In this document: one piece after another, positions 1 to 9,431 of the stretch
How positions within the stretch are numbered: position 1 is the stretch's first letter
How the letters are laid out: every line of letters begins with the position of its first letter
Assembly (NCBI GenBank): GCA_003151475.1
Contig: PLXQ01000071.1
Span: forward strand, 39,454 to 103,453
DNA: 64,000 nucleotides
From: Acidimicrobiaceae bacterium
GTDB taxonomy: Bacteria; Actinomycetota; Acidimicrobiia; Acidimicrobiales; UBA8190
Reading direction: 5' to 3'
Made by a program: the position numbers and the translations under genes
Notes under the pieces: model-generated
The model's database searches: none
The model's input: only the letters and a program-made list of their open reading frames with translations
What the model was told of the DNA's origin: nothing

Positions 1-206
1 CCCCCCGGAATCTCCTCACGACAGCGGAGCTCGAGGATGACCACAAGAGGCGCGATGGATAGAGAGTCTGCGAAACGGCCGACCTCTGGCTCAGGCGGCC
101 TCTGCGAATCGGGATGCCGTTTCAGCCTGGTGGTCAGAGACCCCCTGGGTGGCCCACCCGAGCCGACGAGAGCCGACACTTTGTCCCGAAGCGTCGTTGG
201 CGTCTG

Positions 207-621
207 TCAGGACACGCTTACTTTGACTTCGTAGCCCCGTTGGCTCCGGTACAGCGTGCCGCTTCACCGCAGCTCGTACGCGTGGCCACGATGGTCGTGG
301 TGCCGGCGCCGACGGCCGTGAACGAGGCGGTTGCGGTGCCGCAACCCTGACCCGGAACGCAACCCGATGTCTGGGGCGCCACGTCGGTTGGCCCGTCGGA
401 TCGAAGGACAGATCCGTTCGTGGCGGTTCCAAAGGTCCAATAGGTGCTGCCGAGAACCACGGTGACGCGATCGCCGACGTGTATCGCGGCCGTCGTACCT
501 TTGTCCTTATCGGTGAGGATGACGACATGCTTCGCCGAGCCAGGTTGCGTGCTCGGTGGCGCCGTCGGCGACGTCGAGGCGGGTGACGAGGCGATCGACG
601 ATTGTCGCGAACGAGTGCCAT
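207..621 (-). pseudogene. Decayed gene for a small secreted/cell-wall protein
   Basis: Read on the minus strand, most of this stretch translates to a Ser/Thr/Pro-rich linker followed by a compact beta-type domain containing CVPGQGCGT, a TTTIVATRTSCGEAARCTG stretch and paired cysteines. I recognise this style from small secreted actinobacterial proteins of unknown function. The frame is broken twice. A well-placed ATG at 621, with AAGGAGGAG just upstream, is out of frame with the domain. Near the 3' end one G appears lost from a GGGG run at about 234; restoring it gives a natural beta-strand ending GYEVKVSVS and a TGA at 207-209. It is either a real pseudogene or two sequencing errors. No function can be assigned. 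Confidence 0.5.
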
Positions 622-681
622 GACTCCTCCTTGCTCTTAGTGGGAACTATTCCGACGCCACCATGATGTCTCCACCGCAAT

Positions 682-713
682 TTTGATAGAGCCAAACTTT
701 GATAGAGCCAAAC
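682..713. repeat. Perfect 16-bp tandem duplication
   Basis: TTTGATAGAGCCAAAC occurs twice back to back (682-697 and 698-713) in the noncoding stretch upstream of the decayed gene. It looks like a simple slippage duplication; no function is evident. Confidence 0.85.
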
Positions 714-1336
714 GTCCGATGCTGCGTGGCGACGCGACCGGAACCGGATCTTGCGGGGAACGGGGCGGCGCAAAGCACGCGCCCGATGGCACTGACACTG
801 GCGCGGCATCGGCGCGTTCGCCCCGCCGGTCCAGCGCTACGTCACAAAGACGGGCCTCGACGCGAAAGCGCCCGTCCCACAAGTTGACGGGGACTGGGCG
901 CTTTGCTTCCTTTGTACTCCGAGAATAGATCACGACGAGAAATGGCATCCAGTGAAGCTTCGGGCTTCTTACCGTTGCAACGCTCCAAGTATCGAGCTAT
1001 TTGCGTTTTCCTGGGCCTATTACAATCCTCGGTGACCAATTCTTAGGATGAGCCTCCATGCCTACATCGCATAAGCGCCTCCTTCCGGATCCTCTTGGAT
1101 CCTTCCATTCGAATTATGCACCGAAGGCTTCGTCGCGCCCAGAGTCGAAAGTCCCTATTCTTGGTCCACCGCCGGTGTGACCGTTGGCGGGACGTGACCG
1201 CGGCGCCCTCCGACTCTTTTAGGCCCGAAGTCCTCACCACCCGATCGGTGCACTCGACGTCGTTACCCCGACCGGTCAGGAATCAGATGACTTCCGGCCC
1301 TGTCACCCTGGGCCTCAGGCGTCTTACCCTGCGATC
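714..1336. other. Intergenic stretch without a convincing gene
   Basis: All frames give only short, Arg- and Pro-rich or unstructured translations with no recognisable domain. The last 100 bases should hold the promoter of the hydrogenase operon. A TACCCT hexamer a few bases before the start codon at 1337 could be a -10 element of a nearly leaderless transcript, but this is weak. Confidence 0.5.
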
Positions 1337-2491
1337 ATGGAGACGGCAGACGCCAGGCTGATCGATGCCCAAGGGCTCGATGCCGTGATCGCTGTCCTCG
1401 GAGAACTCGGCTACGACACGAGGGGCCCGGTCGTCCGAGACGGGGCCGTCATGCCCGGGACCGTGACCGGGGTGGTCGACCTGCCAGTCGGGTATCACGA
1501 CGAGCAGGCTCCGGGCCACTATCAGCTCGAATATCGCGGCGACAACACCGTGTTCGCATGGGCCGTCGGTCCTGGTTCGTGGAAAGCGGAGCTTTTTCCT
1601 CCCACACAGGAGTTGTGGCGGGCCACCAGGGACGGTGGCGATCTGACATTCTCAGAGCCCGACGCCGACTATCGACCGTTGGCCCTCATCGGGGCCAGAC
1701 CGTGTGAGCTTGCTGCCCTGGATGTGCTCGACCGGGTACTCAGGGATGGCGGTACGCCCGACCCGCATTACCGGGCTCGTCGAGACGGGGCCTTCATCGT
1801 CGTCGCTGAGTGCGGAGTCCCCGCCGCCACCTGCTTCTGTACCTCCATGGGGACCGGGCCCGGCGCTGACGTCGGGTTCGACCTGGCGCTGACCGAGCTC
1901 GATGACGGCGCCGGACACCGGTTCGTGGTCCGGGTGGGCTCTGAGCGCGGCGCCGAAGTGCTGGCAGGGGTCTCGAGCCTGCCCGCCTCTCCGGCCAACC
2001 TCGAAGGCCGTCGGCAGGTGCTGGCGGCGGCGGCCGATGCCACCACGCGACAGCTGTCGGTCGACGGCCTGGGCGCCCTCTTGGCCCGCAACCTCGATCA
2101 CCCTCGCTGGGATGAGGCGGCTCAGCGATGCCTGGCCTGTGGCAACTGCACCCTTGTATGCCCGACCTGCTTCTGCAGCGACGTGCGCGATACGACGACG
2201 CTCACCGGCGAGATTCGGCGGCAGCGTTCCTGGGCCTCATGCTTCGATCTCGACCATTCGTACTTGCACGGCGGACCAGTTCGGGCCACGACGTCGTCGC
2301 GCTACCGCCAATGGCTCACCCACAAGCTCTCGACCTGGTGGGACCAATTCGGGACCTCAGGCTGCGTCGGATGCGGGCGGTGCATCGCCTGGTGCCCGGT
2401 GGGCATCGACCTCACCGAGGAGGCAGCCGCCATCCGCAGCACTGACGGGGCCGTTCGCCCCGGTGCCGCGCCGGGAAGGGTCTCCTCATGA
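1337..2491 (+). CDS. hydB: Group 3b [NiFe] hydrogenase beta subunit (HydB-like, 4Fe-4S)
   Basis: A 384-aa electron-transfer subunit of the sulfhydrogenase/anaerobic sulfite reductase A family. It wires the hydrogenase dimer to the flavin subunit. Two ferredoxin-type Cys clusters are visible in the C-terminal third: [16 protein letters not shown] (about residues 264-279) and [14 protein letters not shown] (about 341-354). The N-terminal two thirds contain [16 protein letters not shown] and a Cys-rich [11 protein letters not shown] stretch typical of this family. It is the first gene of an operon in the order beta, cNMP-binding protein, gamma, delta, alpha, which apart from the cNMP insertion is the usual group 3b order. 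The stop overlaps the next start by 4 bp. The enzyme class is expected to be cytoplasmic and NAD(P)-linked. Confidence 0.9.
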   Translation: METADARLIDAQGLDAVIAVLGELGYDTRGPVVRDGAVMPGTVTGVVDLPVGYHDEQAPGHYQLEYRGDNTVFAWAVGPGSWKAELFPPTQELWRATRDGGDLTFSEPDADYRPLALIGARPCELAALDVLDRVLRDGGTPDPHYRARRDGAFIVVAECGVPAATCFCTSMGTGPGADVGFDLALTELDDGAGHRFVVRVGSERGAEVLAGVSSLPASPANLEGRRQVLAAAADATTRQLSVDGLGALLARNLDHPRWDEAAQRCLACGNCTLVCPTCFCSDVRDTTTLTGEIRRQRSWASCFDLDHSYLHGGPVRATTSSRYRQWLTHKLSTWWDQFGTSGCVGCGRCIAWCPVGIDLTEEAAAIRSTDGAVRPGAAPGRVSS

Positions 2492-2958
2492 CCAAGGAAC
2501 TCGCTCAGCTCGTGGCGGGCCACCCCCTACTGGCCGGATTGCCGGGAGACGCCGTGGCCACCGTGGCCGGCTGCGCCCGGAACATGGCCTTCTCTCCCGG
2601 TGCCCTGCTGCTCGCTGAAGGGGACCCCGCCGACACGTTGTACCTGGTACGGCGCGGTCGCGTCGCCATCGAAGTGCATTCGCCAGGGCGGGGACAGATC
2701 GTCATCGAGACGGTGGGCCCCGGCGCCGTCGTCGGATGGAGCTGGCTCGTCCCCCCCTACCGGTGGCACTTCGATGCCCGTGCCATCGACCCCGTGGGGG
2801 CTATCGCCGTCGACGGGGCCTGTCTCCGTCAAAAGGCTGAAGCCGACCCCGCTCTGGGCTACGCCCTCATGAAACGGGTGGCCGCCATACTCCTCGAGCG
2901 GCTGCAGATGACCCGCGTGCGCGTCCTCGATCTGTATGGAGACGATGGTGCCCGCTGA
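2488..2958 (+). CDS. Cyclic-nucleotide-binding-domain protein within the hydrogenase operon
   Basis: A 156-aa protein that is essentially one Crp/Fnr-type cNMP-binding beta-roll. [26 protein letters not shown] and the following strands match the family, and the later [21 protein letters not shown] region precedes the dimerisation-type helix. No helix-turn-helix follows, so it is not a transcription factor by itself. It lies between the Fe-S and flavin subunits, with a 4-bp overlap upstream and 23 bp downstream, implying translational coupling and a role with the enzyme, perhaps allosteric control by a nucleotide. The phosphate-binding Arg of true cAMP receptors is not clearly present, so ligand binding is an inference. 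Confidence 0.8.
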   Translation: MTKELAQLVAGHPLLAGLPGDAVATVAGCARNMAFSPGALLLAEGDPADTLYLVRRGRVAIEVHSPGRGQIVIETVGPGAVVGWSWLVPPYRWHFDARAIDPVGAIAVDGACLRQKAEADPALGYALMKRVAAILLERLQMTRVRVLDLYGDDGAR

Positions 2959-3883
2959 CCAGGGTGTGGCCGTACCGACCGGCCTCCGTCGCGGGAAAGA
3001 CCGTGGAACGAGGGCATTGACTCCTGTCCCCTACCGCGTGGTCAGCCGTCGTCGTGAGACCGACGACGTGACGACGCTAAGTCTGGCTCCGGTGGCCGGA
3101 GTCGCCATGGCTTTCCGGCCCGGCCAGTTCAACATGCTGACGGCCTTCGGGGTTGGCGAAGCCGCCATTTCCATCAGCAGTGCGCCGAGCTCGAGCGGTC
3201 CTCTCGAGCACACCGTGCGCGACGTCGGGACAGTGACCCACTCGCTGTGTGCGGCGCGCGTCGGCGATCTGGTCGGAGTGCGGGGTCCGTTCGGGACCGA
3301 CTGGGGCCTGGCCGAGGTTGACGATCAAGTCGACACCCTGCACACCCTTGGAGGAACCACCCACGCTCACCTCCGTGGCGACGTCGTGGTGGTGGCCGGA
3401 GGGATCGGCCTCGCCCCGCTACGCGGCGCCGTCTACGAGTTGCTGGCCCGTCGCAGTCACGATGGCGGCGGGGTGGTCGTATGCGTCGGAGCCAGGGATC
3501 CCTCCCAGATCGTCTTCCGTGACGACCTCGAGGAGTGGACCCGGGCCGGCGCCGAGGTGTCCGTCACGGTCGACGTCTCGGCGCCCGGGTGGACAGGCCA
3601 CGTCGGCCTGGTGACCTCTGTCTTAGGTGATGCCCACTTCGATCCTTCCAGGACCACCGCTCTCGTCTGTGGGCCCGAGATCATGATGCGGTTCACCGCA
3701 CGGGCCCTCACCGACCGCGGCATGGATCCGGGCCGCATCCGAGTGTCATTGGAACGCAATATGCAGTGTGGGGTCGCCTGGTGCGGCCACTGCCAACTCG
3801 GGCCATTCCTGTTGTGTCGGGACGGCCCGGTTTTGCCCTATGCCGGAATCGTCGCCCATCTGCTTACCGAGCCTGAACGATGA
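2936..3883 (+). CDS. hydG: Group 3b [NiFe] hydrogenase gamma subunit (FAD/NAD(P), 2Fe-2S)
   Basis: A 315-aa flavoprotein of the ferredoxin-NADP reductase fold. The N-terminal FAD domain carries the FRPGQFNML motif. The NAD(P) domain has [17 protein letters not shown], and the later VCGPEIMM motif is diagnostic of HydG and dihydroorotate dehydrogenase electron-transfer subunits. The C-terminal [17 protein letters not shown] quartet binds a [2Fe-2S] cluster. It passes electrons between NAD(P) and the Fe-S/NiFe subunits. ATG codons at 2936 and 2945 are both possible, both overlapping the previous gene. The stop overlaps the small-subunit start by 4 bp. Confidence 0.92.
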   Translation: METMVPADQGVAVPTGLRRGKDRGTRALTPVPYRVVSRRRETDDVTTLSLAPVAGVAMAFRPGQFNMLTAFGVGEAAISISSAPSSSGPLEHTVRDVGTVTHSLCAARVGDLVGVRGPFGTDWGLAEVDDQVDTLHTLGGTTHAHLRGDVVVVAGGIGLAPLRGAVYELLARRSHDGGGVVVCVGARDPSQIVFRDDLEEWTRAGAEVSVTVDVSAPGWTGHVGLVTSVLGDAHFDPSRTTALVCGPEIMMRFTARALTDRGMDPGRIRVSLERNMQCGVAWCGHCQLGPFLLCRDGPVLPYAGIVAHLLTEPER

Positions 3884-4719
3884 GCAACCACAACGAGCTC
3901 CCCACGCTGGCCGTCTGGAAGTTCGCCTCCTGTGACGGCTGCCAGCTCAGCCTGCTCGATTGCGAGGACGAGCTCCTGACCTTGGCCGGGGTCGTTCGTA
4001 TCTCCCATTTCACCGAGATGTCACGGGCGACCACCGCCGGACCCTACGACGTATCTTTGGTGGAGGGCTCGATCACGACACCGGCGGATGTTCACCGGAT
4101 CCAGGAGGTCAGGGAGGCTTCACGACGGCTGATCACCATCGGTGCCTGCGCCACCGCCGGCGGGATCCAGGGCCTCAGGAACTTCGCCGCCTCCGGCGCC
4201 TACGCCGCCACCGTCTACGCCCACCCCGAATACATCGCCTCACTCGACACGTCGACTCCGATCTCAGCCCACGTCGATGTCGACTTCGAGCTCCACGGCT
4301 GCCCGATCGACCGCCACCAGCTCCTCGAGGTGATCACCGCCTCGCTCAGCGGGCGTCGGCCGGTGATCCCCGGACATTCCGTGTGTCAGGAGTGCAAGGC
4401 CCGCGGCACCGTGTGCCTGCTGGTCAGCCAGAAGACAGCCTGCCTGGGCCCGGTCACCAGGACCGGCTGCGGTGCGCTGTGCCCCGCCGTCGGCCGGGGT
4501 TGCTTCGGTTGCTTCGGACCGGCCGACACCGCCAACACGTCGTCGCTGGCGGCAACTTTGCGCCATCAGGGTACCCCGGCCATCGAGTTGTCGCACCTCT
4601 TCCGCACCTTCAACGCCTGTGCGCCCGCCTTCCTGGAGGAGTCGGTATCTCAAGGAGGTCCTGTCCCTGTGACCCGCGGCCGCCCACCTACCCCCACGTC
4701 CGGAGAGGAAGGACGATGA
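3880..4719 (+). CDS. hydD: [NiFe] hydrogenase small subunit (delta)
   Basis: A 279-aa Fe-S subunit of a group 3 [NiFe] hydrogenase. The N-terminal [16 protein letters not shown] motif supplies the proximal [4Fe-4S] ligands, with IGACATAGG and [14 protein letters not shown] further along. The C-terminal half has two more Cys sets ([14 protein letters not shown] and a [18 protein letters not shown] stretch) for the medial and distal clusters. There is no Tat signal, as expected for a soluble group 3 enzyme. It forms the catalytic dimer with the next gene. Start ATG at 3880 overlaps the preceding stop; the stop overlaps the large-subunit ATG. Confidence 0.95.
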   Translation: MSNHNELPTLAVWKFASCDGCQLSLLDCEDELLTLAGVVRISHFTEMSRATTAGPYDVSLVEGSITTPADVHRIQEVREASRRLITIGACATAGGIQGLRNFAASGAYAATVYAHPEYIASLDTSTPISAHVDVDFELHGCPIDRHQLLEVITASLSGRRPVIPGHSVCQECKARGTVCLLVSQKTACLGPVTRTGCGALCPAVGRGCFGCFGPADTANTSSLAATLRHQGTPAIELSHLFRTFNACAPAFLEESVSQGGPVPVTRGRPPTPTSGEEGR

Positions 4720-6020
4720 GCCACGGATCGGGATCGACGCGCTCAATCAGCGTCGACGGACTGGCGAGAGTCGAGGGCGAAGGTTCGTTGAAGGTCGAGG
4801 TGCACGACGGACACGTGACCGATGTCGCTCTCGAGATCTTCGAGCCCCCGCGATACTTCGAGGCGCTGCTCGTCGGCCGCCACTTCACCGAAGCACCTGA
4901 TATCACGGCCCGCATCTGCGGGATCTGTCCGGTGGCGTACCAGATGAGCGCGTGCGCGGCCATGGAGGATGCGTGTGCCGTAACGGTCGACGAACGAATC
5001 AATCGGCTGCGGCGGCTCCTCTACTGCGGAGAATGGATCCAGAGCCATACGCTTCACATCTACCTGCTGCACGCACCTGACTTTCTCGGCTACGCCGACG
5101 CGGTGGAGCTGGCTGAGCATGACCGCGCCGCTGTGGAACGAGGCCTCCAGATCAAGCGGATCGGCAACCTGATCATGGAGACCGTGGGTGGCCGGGCCGT
5201 CCATCCGGTCAATGTCCGCGTGGGTGGCTTCTACCGGGCTCCGGACGCCGAGAGCATTGCGTCTCTGGCAGAGCCTCTTCGCCGCGCACGGGACGCGGCG
5301 CTGGCCACCGTGGACTGGGTCGCAGGCTTCGACTTTCCCGACGTCTCCGGTGACTACCGATTCGTGGCGCTGCGCGACGTCGGCCGCTACGCCGTCGAGG
5401 GCGGACGACCGTCGTCATCGGACGGCCTGGACATGAGCCCCGCCCAGCTGGCCGGCCTCATCGTCGAAGAACACGTGGTCAGGTCCACCGCCCTCCATGC
5501 CCGTCTTTCCGGGCGCGATCCTTACCTCACGGGGCCCTTGGCCCGGTATGGCCTCAACGGCTCCTCGTTGACGCCTCTCGCCGCTGATGCCGCCTCGAGA
5601 GCCGGCTTGGGTCCGGTGTGCACCAACCCGTTCCGCAGCATCGTGGTGCGGGCCGTCGAGTTGGTGTTCGCCTGTGAGGAGGCCCTCAGCCTGGTGGAGT
5701 CCTACACGCCGCCCGACCCTCCAGCCGCCGTTGTGACTCCCCGGGCGGCGACCGGGACCGGTGCCACCGAGGCTCCTCGGGGGCTGCTGCTCCATCAGTA
5801 TGAGATCGACGCATCGGGGACGATCCAGCGCGCCCGTATCGTCCCGCCCACCTCCCAGAATCAGCTGACGATCGAAGCCGATCTGCGTCTCGTGGTCCAG
5901 AACGCACTGGACCTGAGTGACGACGAGCTGCAGTGGCGGTGCGAGCAGGCGGTGCGCAATCACGATCCGTGTATATCGTGCGCCGCCCATTTTCTCGATA
6001 TCACCGTGGTCTCGTCATGA
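4716..6020 (+). CDS. hydA: [NiFe] hydrogenase large subunit (alpha), catalytic
   Basis: A 434-aa catalytic subunit that binds the NiFe(CN)2CO centre. The L1 motif [11 protein letters not shown] lies near residue 66 and the L2 motif [12 protein letters not shown] near the C-terminus. A nine-residue tail after the conserved His fits proteolytic maturation by the next gene product. The frame stays open far upstream of 4716 (to 3960), but that part is a shadow of the small subunit. The ATG at 4716 overlaps the small-subunit stop and begins the conserved [13 protein letters not shown] block. With the beta, gamma and delta subunits this makes a complete group 3b heterotetramer. Confidence 0.96.
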   Translation: MSHGSGSTRSISVDGLARVEGEGSLKVEVHDGHVTDVALEIFEPPRYFEALLVGRHFTEAPDITARICGICPVAYQMSACAAMEDACAVTVDERINRLRRLLYCGEWIQSHTLHIYLLHAPDFLGYADAVELAEHDRAAVERGLQIKRIGNLIMETVGGRAVHPVNVRVGGFYRAPDAESIASLAEPLRRARDAALATVDWVAGFDFPDVSGDYRFVALRDVGRYAVEGGRPSSSDGLDMSPAQLAGLIVEEHVVRSTALHARLSGRDPYLTGPLARYGLNGSSLTPLAADAASRAGLGPVCTNPFRSIVVRAVELVFACEEALSLVESYTPPDPPAAVVTPRAATGTGATEAPRGLLLHQYEIDASGTIQRARIVPPTSQNQLTIEADLRLVVQNALDLSDDELQWRCEQAVRNHDPCISCAAHFLDITVVSS

Positions 6021-6523
6021 GCGGGGCCGGGCACCGAGGATTGGGCCAGGAATTTCGGGATCGGCCGCGCCCTTGCATCGTCGTCGCCGGCCTGGGAAAC
6101 GAGTACCGGCGTGATGATGGTGCGGGCCCGGTGACTGCCGCTCGCATCGTCACGCAACTTGCCGCGGAAGATATCGGCCCCATCGTCGATCCCCTCGATC
6201 TGCTCGGACGATGGGATAACGCCGACCTGGCCATCGTGATCGATGCCGTCCGCTCCGGGTCGACGCCGGGAACCGTGCGAGTGGTGGAGCTGCCCTCAGA
6301 CGATGGAGGTCACGGAGCGACGAGTACGCACGGGATCAGCCTCGGTGGTGTGTGGCGGCTAGCTCAGGCTGTCGGCCGGGCGCCCGCTCGGGTCATCGTG
6401 GTGGGCATCGAGGGGGTTGATTTTGGGAACGGGCCGGGTCTCAGTGCCGCTGTCGACGCCGCCGTCCCCGTCGCCGTCCAGCGGGCCATCGCCTTGATCA
6501 AGGAGGTGCACCCATGTGCATGA
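6017..6523 (+). CDS. Hydrogenase maturation protease
   Basis: A 168-aa HycI/HyaD-family endopeptidase that removes the C-terminal tail of the large subunit after nickel insertion. The family hallmarks are present: VVAGLGNEYRRDDGAGP at the N-terminus (glycine-rich first strand, then Glu/Asp metal ligands), AIVIDAVRSGSTPGT with the second Asp, and STHGISLGGVWRLA with the conserved His. The start at 6017 overlaps the hydA stop (ATGA). Its place directly after hydA fits dedicated processing of that subunit. Confidence 0.9.
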   Translation: MSGAGHRGLGQEFRDRPRPCIVVAGLGNEYRRDDGAGPVTAARIVTQLAAEDIGPIVDPLDLLGRWDNADLAIVIDAVRSGSTPGTVRVVELPSDDGGHGATSTHGISLGGVWRLAQAVGRAPARVIVVGIEGVDFGNGPGLSAAVDAAVPVAVQRAIALIKEVHPCA

Positions 6524-6753
6524 GTCGACTTCACCGTGTTGTACGGGACGCGGGTGGCGGTGCGGTGGACGTCGAGGACCTCGACGGGACAGTGCATCGT
6601 GTCTCGCTGCTCGCTCTCGACGGACCCCCGCCGGCACCCGGAGAGTGGCTTGTCGTCCACAGCGGATACGCCATCAACCGGGTCGACCGGGCCGAAGCAG
6701 AAGCCGTCGCCGCCGAGCGGCTGGCCACTCATGGATACGAGGACCGACGATGA
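6514..6753 (+). CDS. hypC: HypC/HupF-family hydrogenase assembly chaperone
   Basis: A 79-aa HypC-type protein. The family starts with Met-Cys, and here the sequence is MCMSRLHRVV, so Cys2, the iron-carrying ligand, is kept. A small beta-barrel body follows, ending in GEWLVVHSGYAINRVD, the usual HypC signature. It overlaps the protease gene by 10 bp and the next gene by 4 bp. AAGGAGGTG lies just before the start. HypA, B, D, E and F are not in this window, so the other maturation genes must be elsewhere. Confidence 0.92.
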   Translation: MCMSRLHRVVRDAGGGAVDVEDLDGTVHRVSLLALDGPPPAPGEWLVVHSGYAINRVDRAEAEAVAAERLATHGYEDRR

Positions 6754-7808
6754 CCGTCCGGCCGATAGAGAGGCATGGAGACGTGAGAACACCCCGGGCC
6801 GACGACAGTCGCTCCGCAGCCGGTGGCTTTTCCGGTATCGCGGTGGCCAGCATGACTGCCGTGATCAGCGGGCTGTCGGTCTTCGTCAACAGCTATGGCG
6901 TGCACTCCATCGCCGCACCCTCGGTGTACACGACGGCCAAGAACCTCGTAGCCACGGTCATCCTCGCCGCCGGTGCCCTCGCCGGGCGGGCCGTCTCGCG
7001 CCGTCGAGCGGACTCGGCCGCCGGCCGTTTCGTCACCGTGAACCGGGGACCCGAATCCGGGCGAGCCACTCCCGTGTCATGGCGGACGTGGGGGCTCGCT
7101 CGGTGGGTGGGACTGGCCTATGTGGGTATCGTCGGCGGCGGGATTGCCTTCGTCCTGTTCTTCGACGGGTTGGCCGACACGACAGCCACGCCGGCGGCCT
7201 TCTGGCGTGACACTCTTGTCCTGTGGGTGGCCATCTTGGCCATTCCGTTGTTGCGCGAACGACTGACCTGGTGGAACCTCACGGCCATCGGCGTGCTCGT
7301 GGCCGGCGAGATCGCCATCGCCGGCGGAGTGGGACATCTATCGACCGACCGCGGTGAGCTCCTCGTCCTTACTGCGACCGTTCTGTGGGCCGTCGAGGTC
7401 GTGGTGGCGAAGGTCTTGCTGCACGACATGGCGGCGTCGGTTCTGGCCCTGGTTCGCATGGGAATCGGGGCATTGGCCCTGGTCATCTACTTGGCCGCCA
7501 GCGGCGCTCTGCACCTTCTCATTGCCTTCAGCGCCGATCAGATCGGATGGGCATTGCTCACCGGCCTGCTTCTGGCCGCGTACGTCGGGACGTGGATGAC
7601 GGCACTGGGGCGGGCTCGCGCCATCGACGTCACCTCCGTGCTCGTCGGGAGCGCGGTGGTCACCGCCCTTCTGCAGGCGGCGGCGGGCACTTCTGCGCTC
7701 GCCCCCCACGTGCTGGGCCTCATCCTCATCCTCGGAGGGACGGCGACCGTGGTCTGGGCCGGCCGCCGGGCTGTGACGGCACGCCGACGCCAAACGGTGC
7801 GCGGATGA
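6750..7808 (+). CDS. EamA/DMT-superfamily permease
   Basis: A 352-aa membrane protein with about ten hydrophobic helices in two halves, the layout of EamA/DMT exporters; the end of the first repeat reads LTWWNLTAIGVLVAGEIAIAGG. A longer hydrophilic loop of about 35 residues follows the second helix (residues about 74-110). The substrate is unknown. The start is the ATG at 6750, overlapping the hypC stop; the upstream extension of the frame is shadow. Its tight coupling to hydrogenase genes hints at transport of a metal or cofactor, but no motif shows that. Confidence 0.8.
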   Translation: MTVRPIERHGDVRTPRADDSRSAAGGFSGIAVASMTAVISGLSVFVNSYGVHSIAAPSVYTTAKNLVATVILAAGALAGRAVSRRRADSAAGRFVTVNRGPESGRATPVSWRTWGLARWVGLAYVGIVGGGIAFVLFFDGLADTTATPAAFWRDTLVLWVAILAIPLLRERLTWWNLTAIGVLVAGEIAIAGGVGHLSTDRGELLVLTATVLWAVEVVVAKVLLHDMAASVLALVRMGIGALALVIYLAASGALHLLIAFSADQIGWALLTGLLLAAYVGTWMTALGRARAIDVTSVLVGSAVVTALLQAAAGTSALAPHVLGLILILGGTATVVWAGRRAVTARRRQTVRG

Positions 7809-8653
7809 GATGTCCGCCCGCCTCCTCCACCCCCCCGAATGAAGGAGATTCGCCGCCCACGGGTATATCTCTGCTGGCACAGCCCGACGGCCCCCTGGCC
7901 GGACCGGTTCTTTTCGCCCGCTACGCCTATCCCCCCAATGCTCTCGGCTACTGCGGGCCTGCAGACCCCGCCGCCCTCTTCGAGATGACCTCACAGGGCA
8001 CGGCCCTGGATGATCTGAGCCACTTAGCCGCCCGCTTCGAAGGAGCGTGGCCCTACCTGCAGCTCATCGCCTCATGTAACAACATCGCCGATCCTCTCGA
8101 CCGCCGGGTCGTCGAGGCGTACTGGACCGGGAACGAGCTCGTGGCACGCGTGCCGCCTGCCGCCTTGTCGGCATCACTGGGTGACCGCTTCGAGCGTCGA
8201 GCCGGACGGCACTTTGGATCGCTGGTGTCGGCCGCACCAGCCGGCGTCGCTCAGCACAGCTTCCATGTCTTCGCCGTGTACCCCTGGCTCGGACTGCTGC
8301 GGGCCGGCATGGAGGGGCCGCCGCTGGAAGTGCTTGACCAGTGTCGGATCCGCTGGGGGCGCGTCGAGGCGGTCACCGGTGACCTCGTCTGCGTCCGAAG
8401 CCGACCGTTGTCCTTCGACGGCTCGCGTCTACTGCTCGGAGACGAACGGCTGGAGCAGGTTCGGCGCGGCTTCGACGGACTCGTCTTTCCGGTCGACCTG
8501 ACGCCCGGCGATGTCGTCTCGCTGCATTGGGATTGGCTCTGCGATCGACTGTCCGCCGCCGCGTACCGTTGGCTCCGTTACTGCACGGTCCGCAACCTCG
8601 ACGCCGTCAACTCCCTTGCCCGCCCCGGCCCTGCGATGGTGTGCGGCGCCTGA
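7805..8653 (+). CDS. DUF6390-like protein, hydrogenase-associated, function unknown
   Basis: A 282-aa soluble protein. Features I can see are a YAYPPNALGYCGPAD stretch near the N-terminus, a conserved-looking QHSFHVFAVYPWLGLLR and a C-terminal HWDWLCDRLSAAAYRWLRYCT helix. It resembles proteins annotated DUF6390 that sit near actinobacterial hydrogenase genes; this is family recall, not a search. The start overlaps the permease stop (ATGA) and it is the last gene of the operon. The His, Cys and Trp content could suit cofactor handling, but no catalytic motif is visible. Confidence 0.65.
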   Translation: MRCPPASSTPPNEGDSPPTGISLLAQPDGPLAGPVLFARYAYPPNALGYCGPADPAALFEMTSQGTALDDLSHLAARFEGAWPYLQLIASCNNIADPLDRRVVEAYWTGNELVARVPPAALSASLGDRFERRAGRHFGSLVSAAPAGVAQHSFHVFAVYPWLGLLRAGMEGPPLEVLDQCRIRWGRVEAVTGDLVCVRSRPLSFDGSRLLLGDERLEQVRRGFDGLVFPVDLTPGDVVSLHWDWLCDRLSAAAYRWLRYCTVRNLDAVNSLARPGPAMVCGA

Positions 8654-8789
8654 CACACATCCGTGGCCGTCAGGTCCCACCGGGCGGCGCCATTCAGGAC
8701 TAATGGCCCTGTTCGGGCGGTCGGTCGAGCCTGAGAATGAAGGGTAAGGGCGAGGCCCCAGGGCCCACTCAGAGTGCGGAGAGGAGGTC

Positions 8790-9431
8790 GTGGTGCGGAG
8801 CGTCTTCGTCAATCCCGAACGCTGCATCGGCTGCCGACAGTGTGAGATCGCCTGTGCCATCGAACACTCGCTTTCCCAGGACCCGATATCGGCGTTCCTC
8901 GAAACTCCCGTCCCGCGGACGCGGGTCCATGTGGCGCCGGGTGTCGAGCCCACGACGGCATTCCCCAACCGGTGTCGCCACTGCGACCCGGCACCGTGTC
9001 AGCAGGTCTGCCCCACCGGGGCGATCACCCGCGATGACGTCTTGGGCGTCGTACTGGTCGACCCGGGACGGTGCATCGGGTGCGCCATGTGTGCGGTCGT
9101 GTGCCCCTTCGACGTGATCACCTTCCACCCCCTGGCCACCGGTCCCGGTGCGCAGACGGCGGTCGCCGTCAAGTGCGACGGGTGCGAGGCCCGTGTCTCG
9201 CGAGGCGAGAAGCCGGCGTGCGTGGAAGCGTGCAAGGTCGATGCCCTGGTGTTCGGTGAGTTGAACAAGCTGTTGGCCGAAGCGCGCCTCGGTGAAACAG
9301 GGGCGGTTCTCGCCGCTGTCGGCGCCACGTCTGCCCGCATGATCCCGGACCCGCTGCTGGCCTGGCATGGCTTTGGTCGTGCCACCACTGAGCTCGCCGA
9401 TCACGCGGCCATGCAAGGAGGAACCCGATGA
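8790..9431 (+). CDS. cooF: CooF-type ferredoxin of CO dehydrogenase
   Basis: A 213-aa polyferredoxin that takes electrons from the CO dehydrogenase and delivers them to a partner. Four Cys clusters are visible: CIGCRQCEIAC (about residue 12), CRHCDPAPCQQVCPTG (about 62), CIGCAMCAVVCP (about 94) and a final CDGCEARVSRGEKPACVEAC. This is the CooF/HycB pattern for four [4Fe-4S] clusters. Start codon choice lies between GTG at 8790 and GTG at 8793, both after GGAGAGGAGG. A separate 136-bp gap upstream suggests its own promoter. The stop overlaps the cooS start by 4 bp. Confidence 0.93.
   Translation: MVRSVFVNPERCIGCRQCEIACAIEHSLSQDPISAFLETPVPRTRVHVAPGVEPTTAFPNRCRHCDPAPCQQVCPTGAITRDDVLGVVLVDPGRCIGCAMCAVVCPFDVITFHPLATGPGAQTAVAVKCDGCEARVSRGEKPACVEACKVDALVFGELNKLLAEARLGETGAVLAAVGATSARMIPDPLLAWHGFGRATTELADHAAMQGGTR

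Noticed and set aside
3960-4715. Open frame running continuously into the hydrogenase large subunit, suggesting a fused N-terminal domain
   Set aside because: It overlaps the small-subunit gene in another frame and is Arg/Pro-rich shadow; the ATG at 4716 begins the conserved protein.
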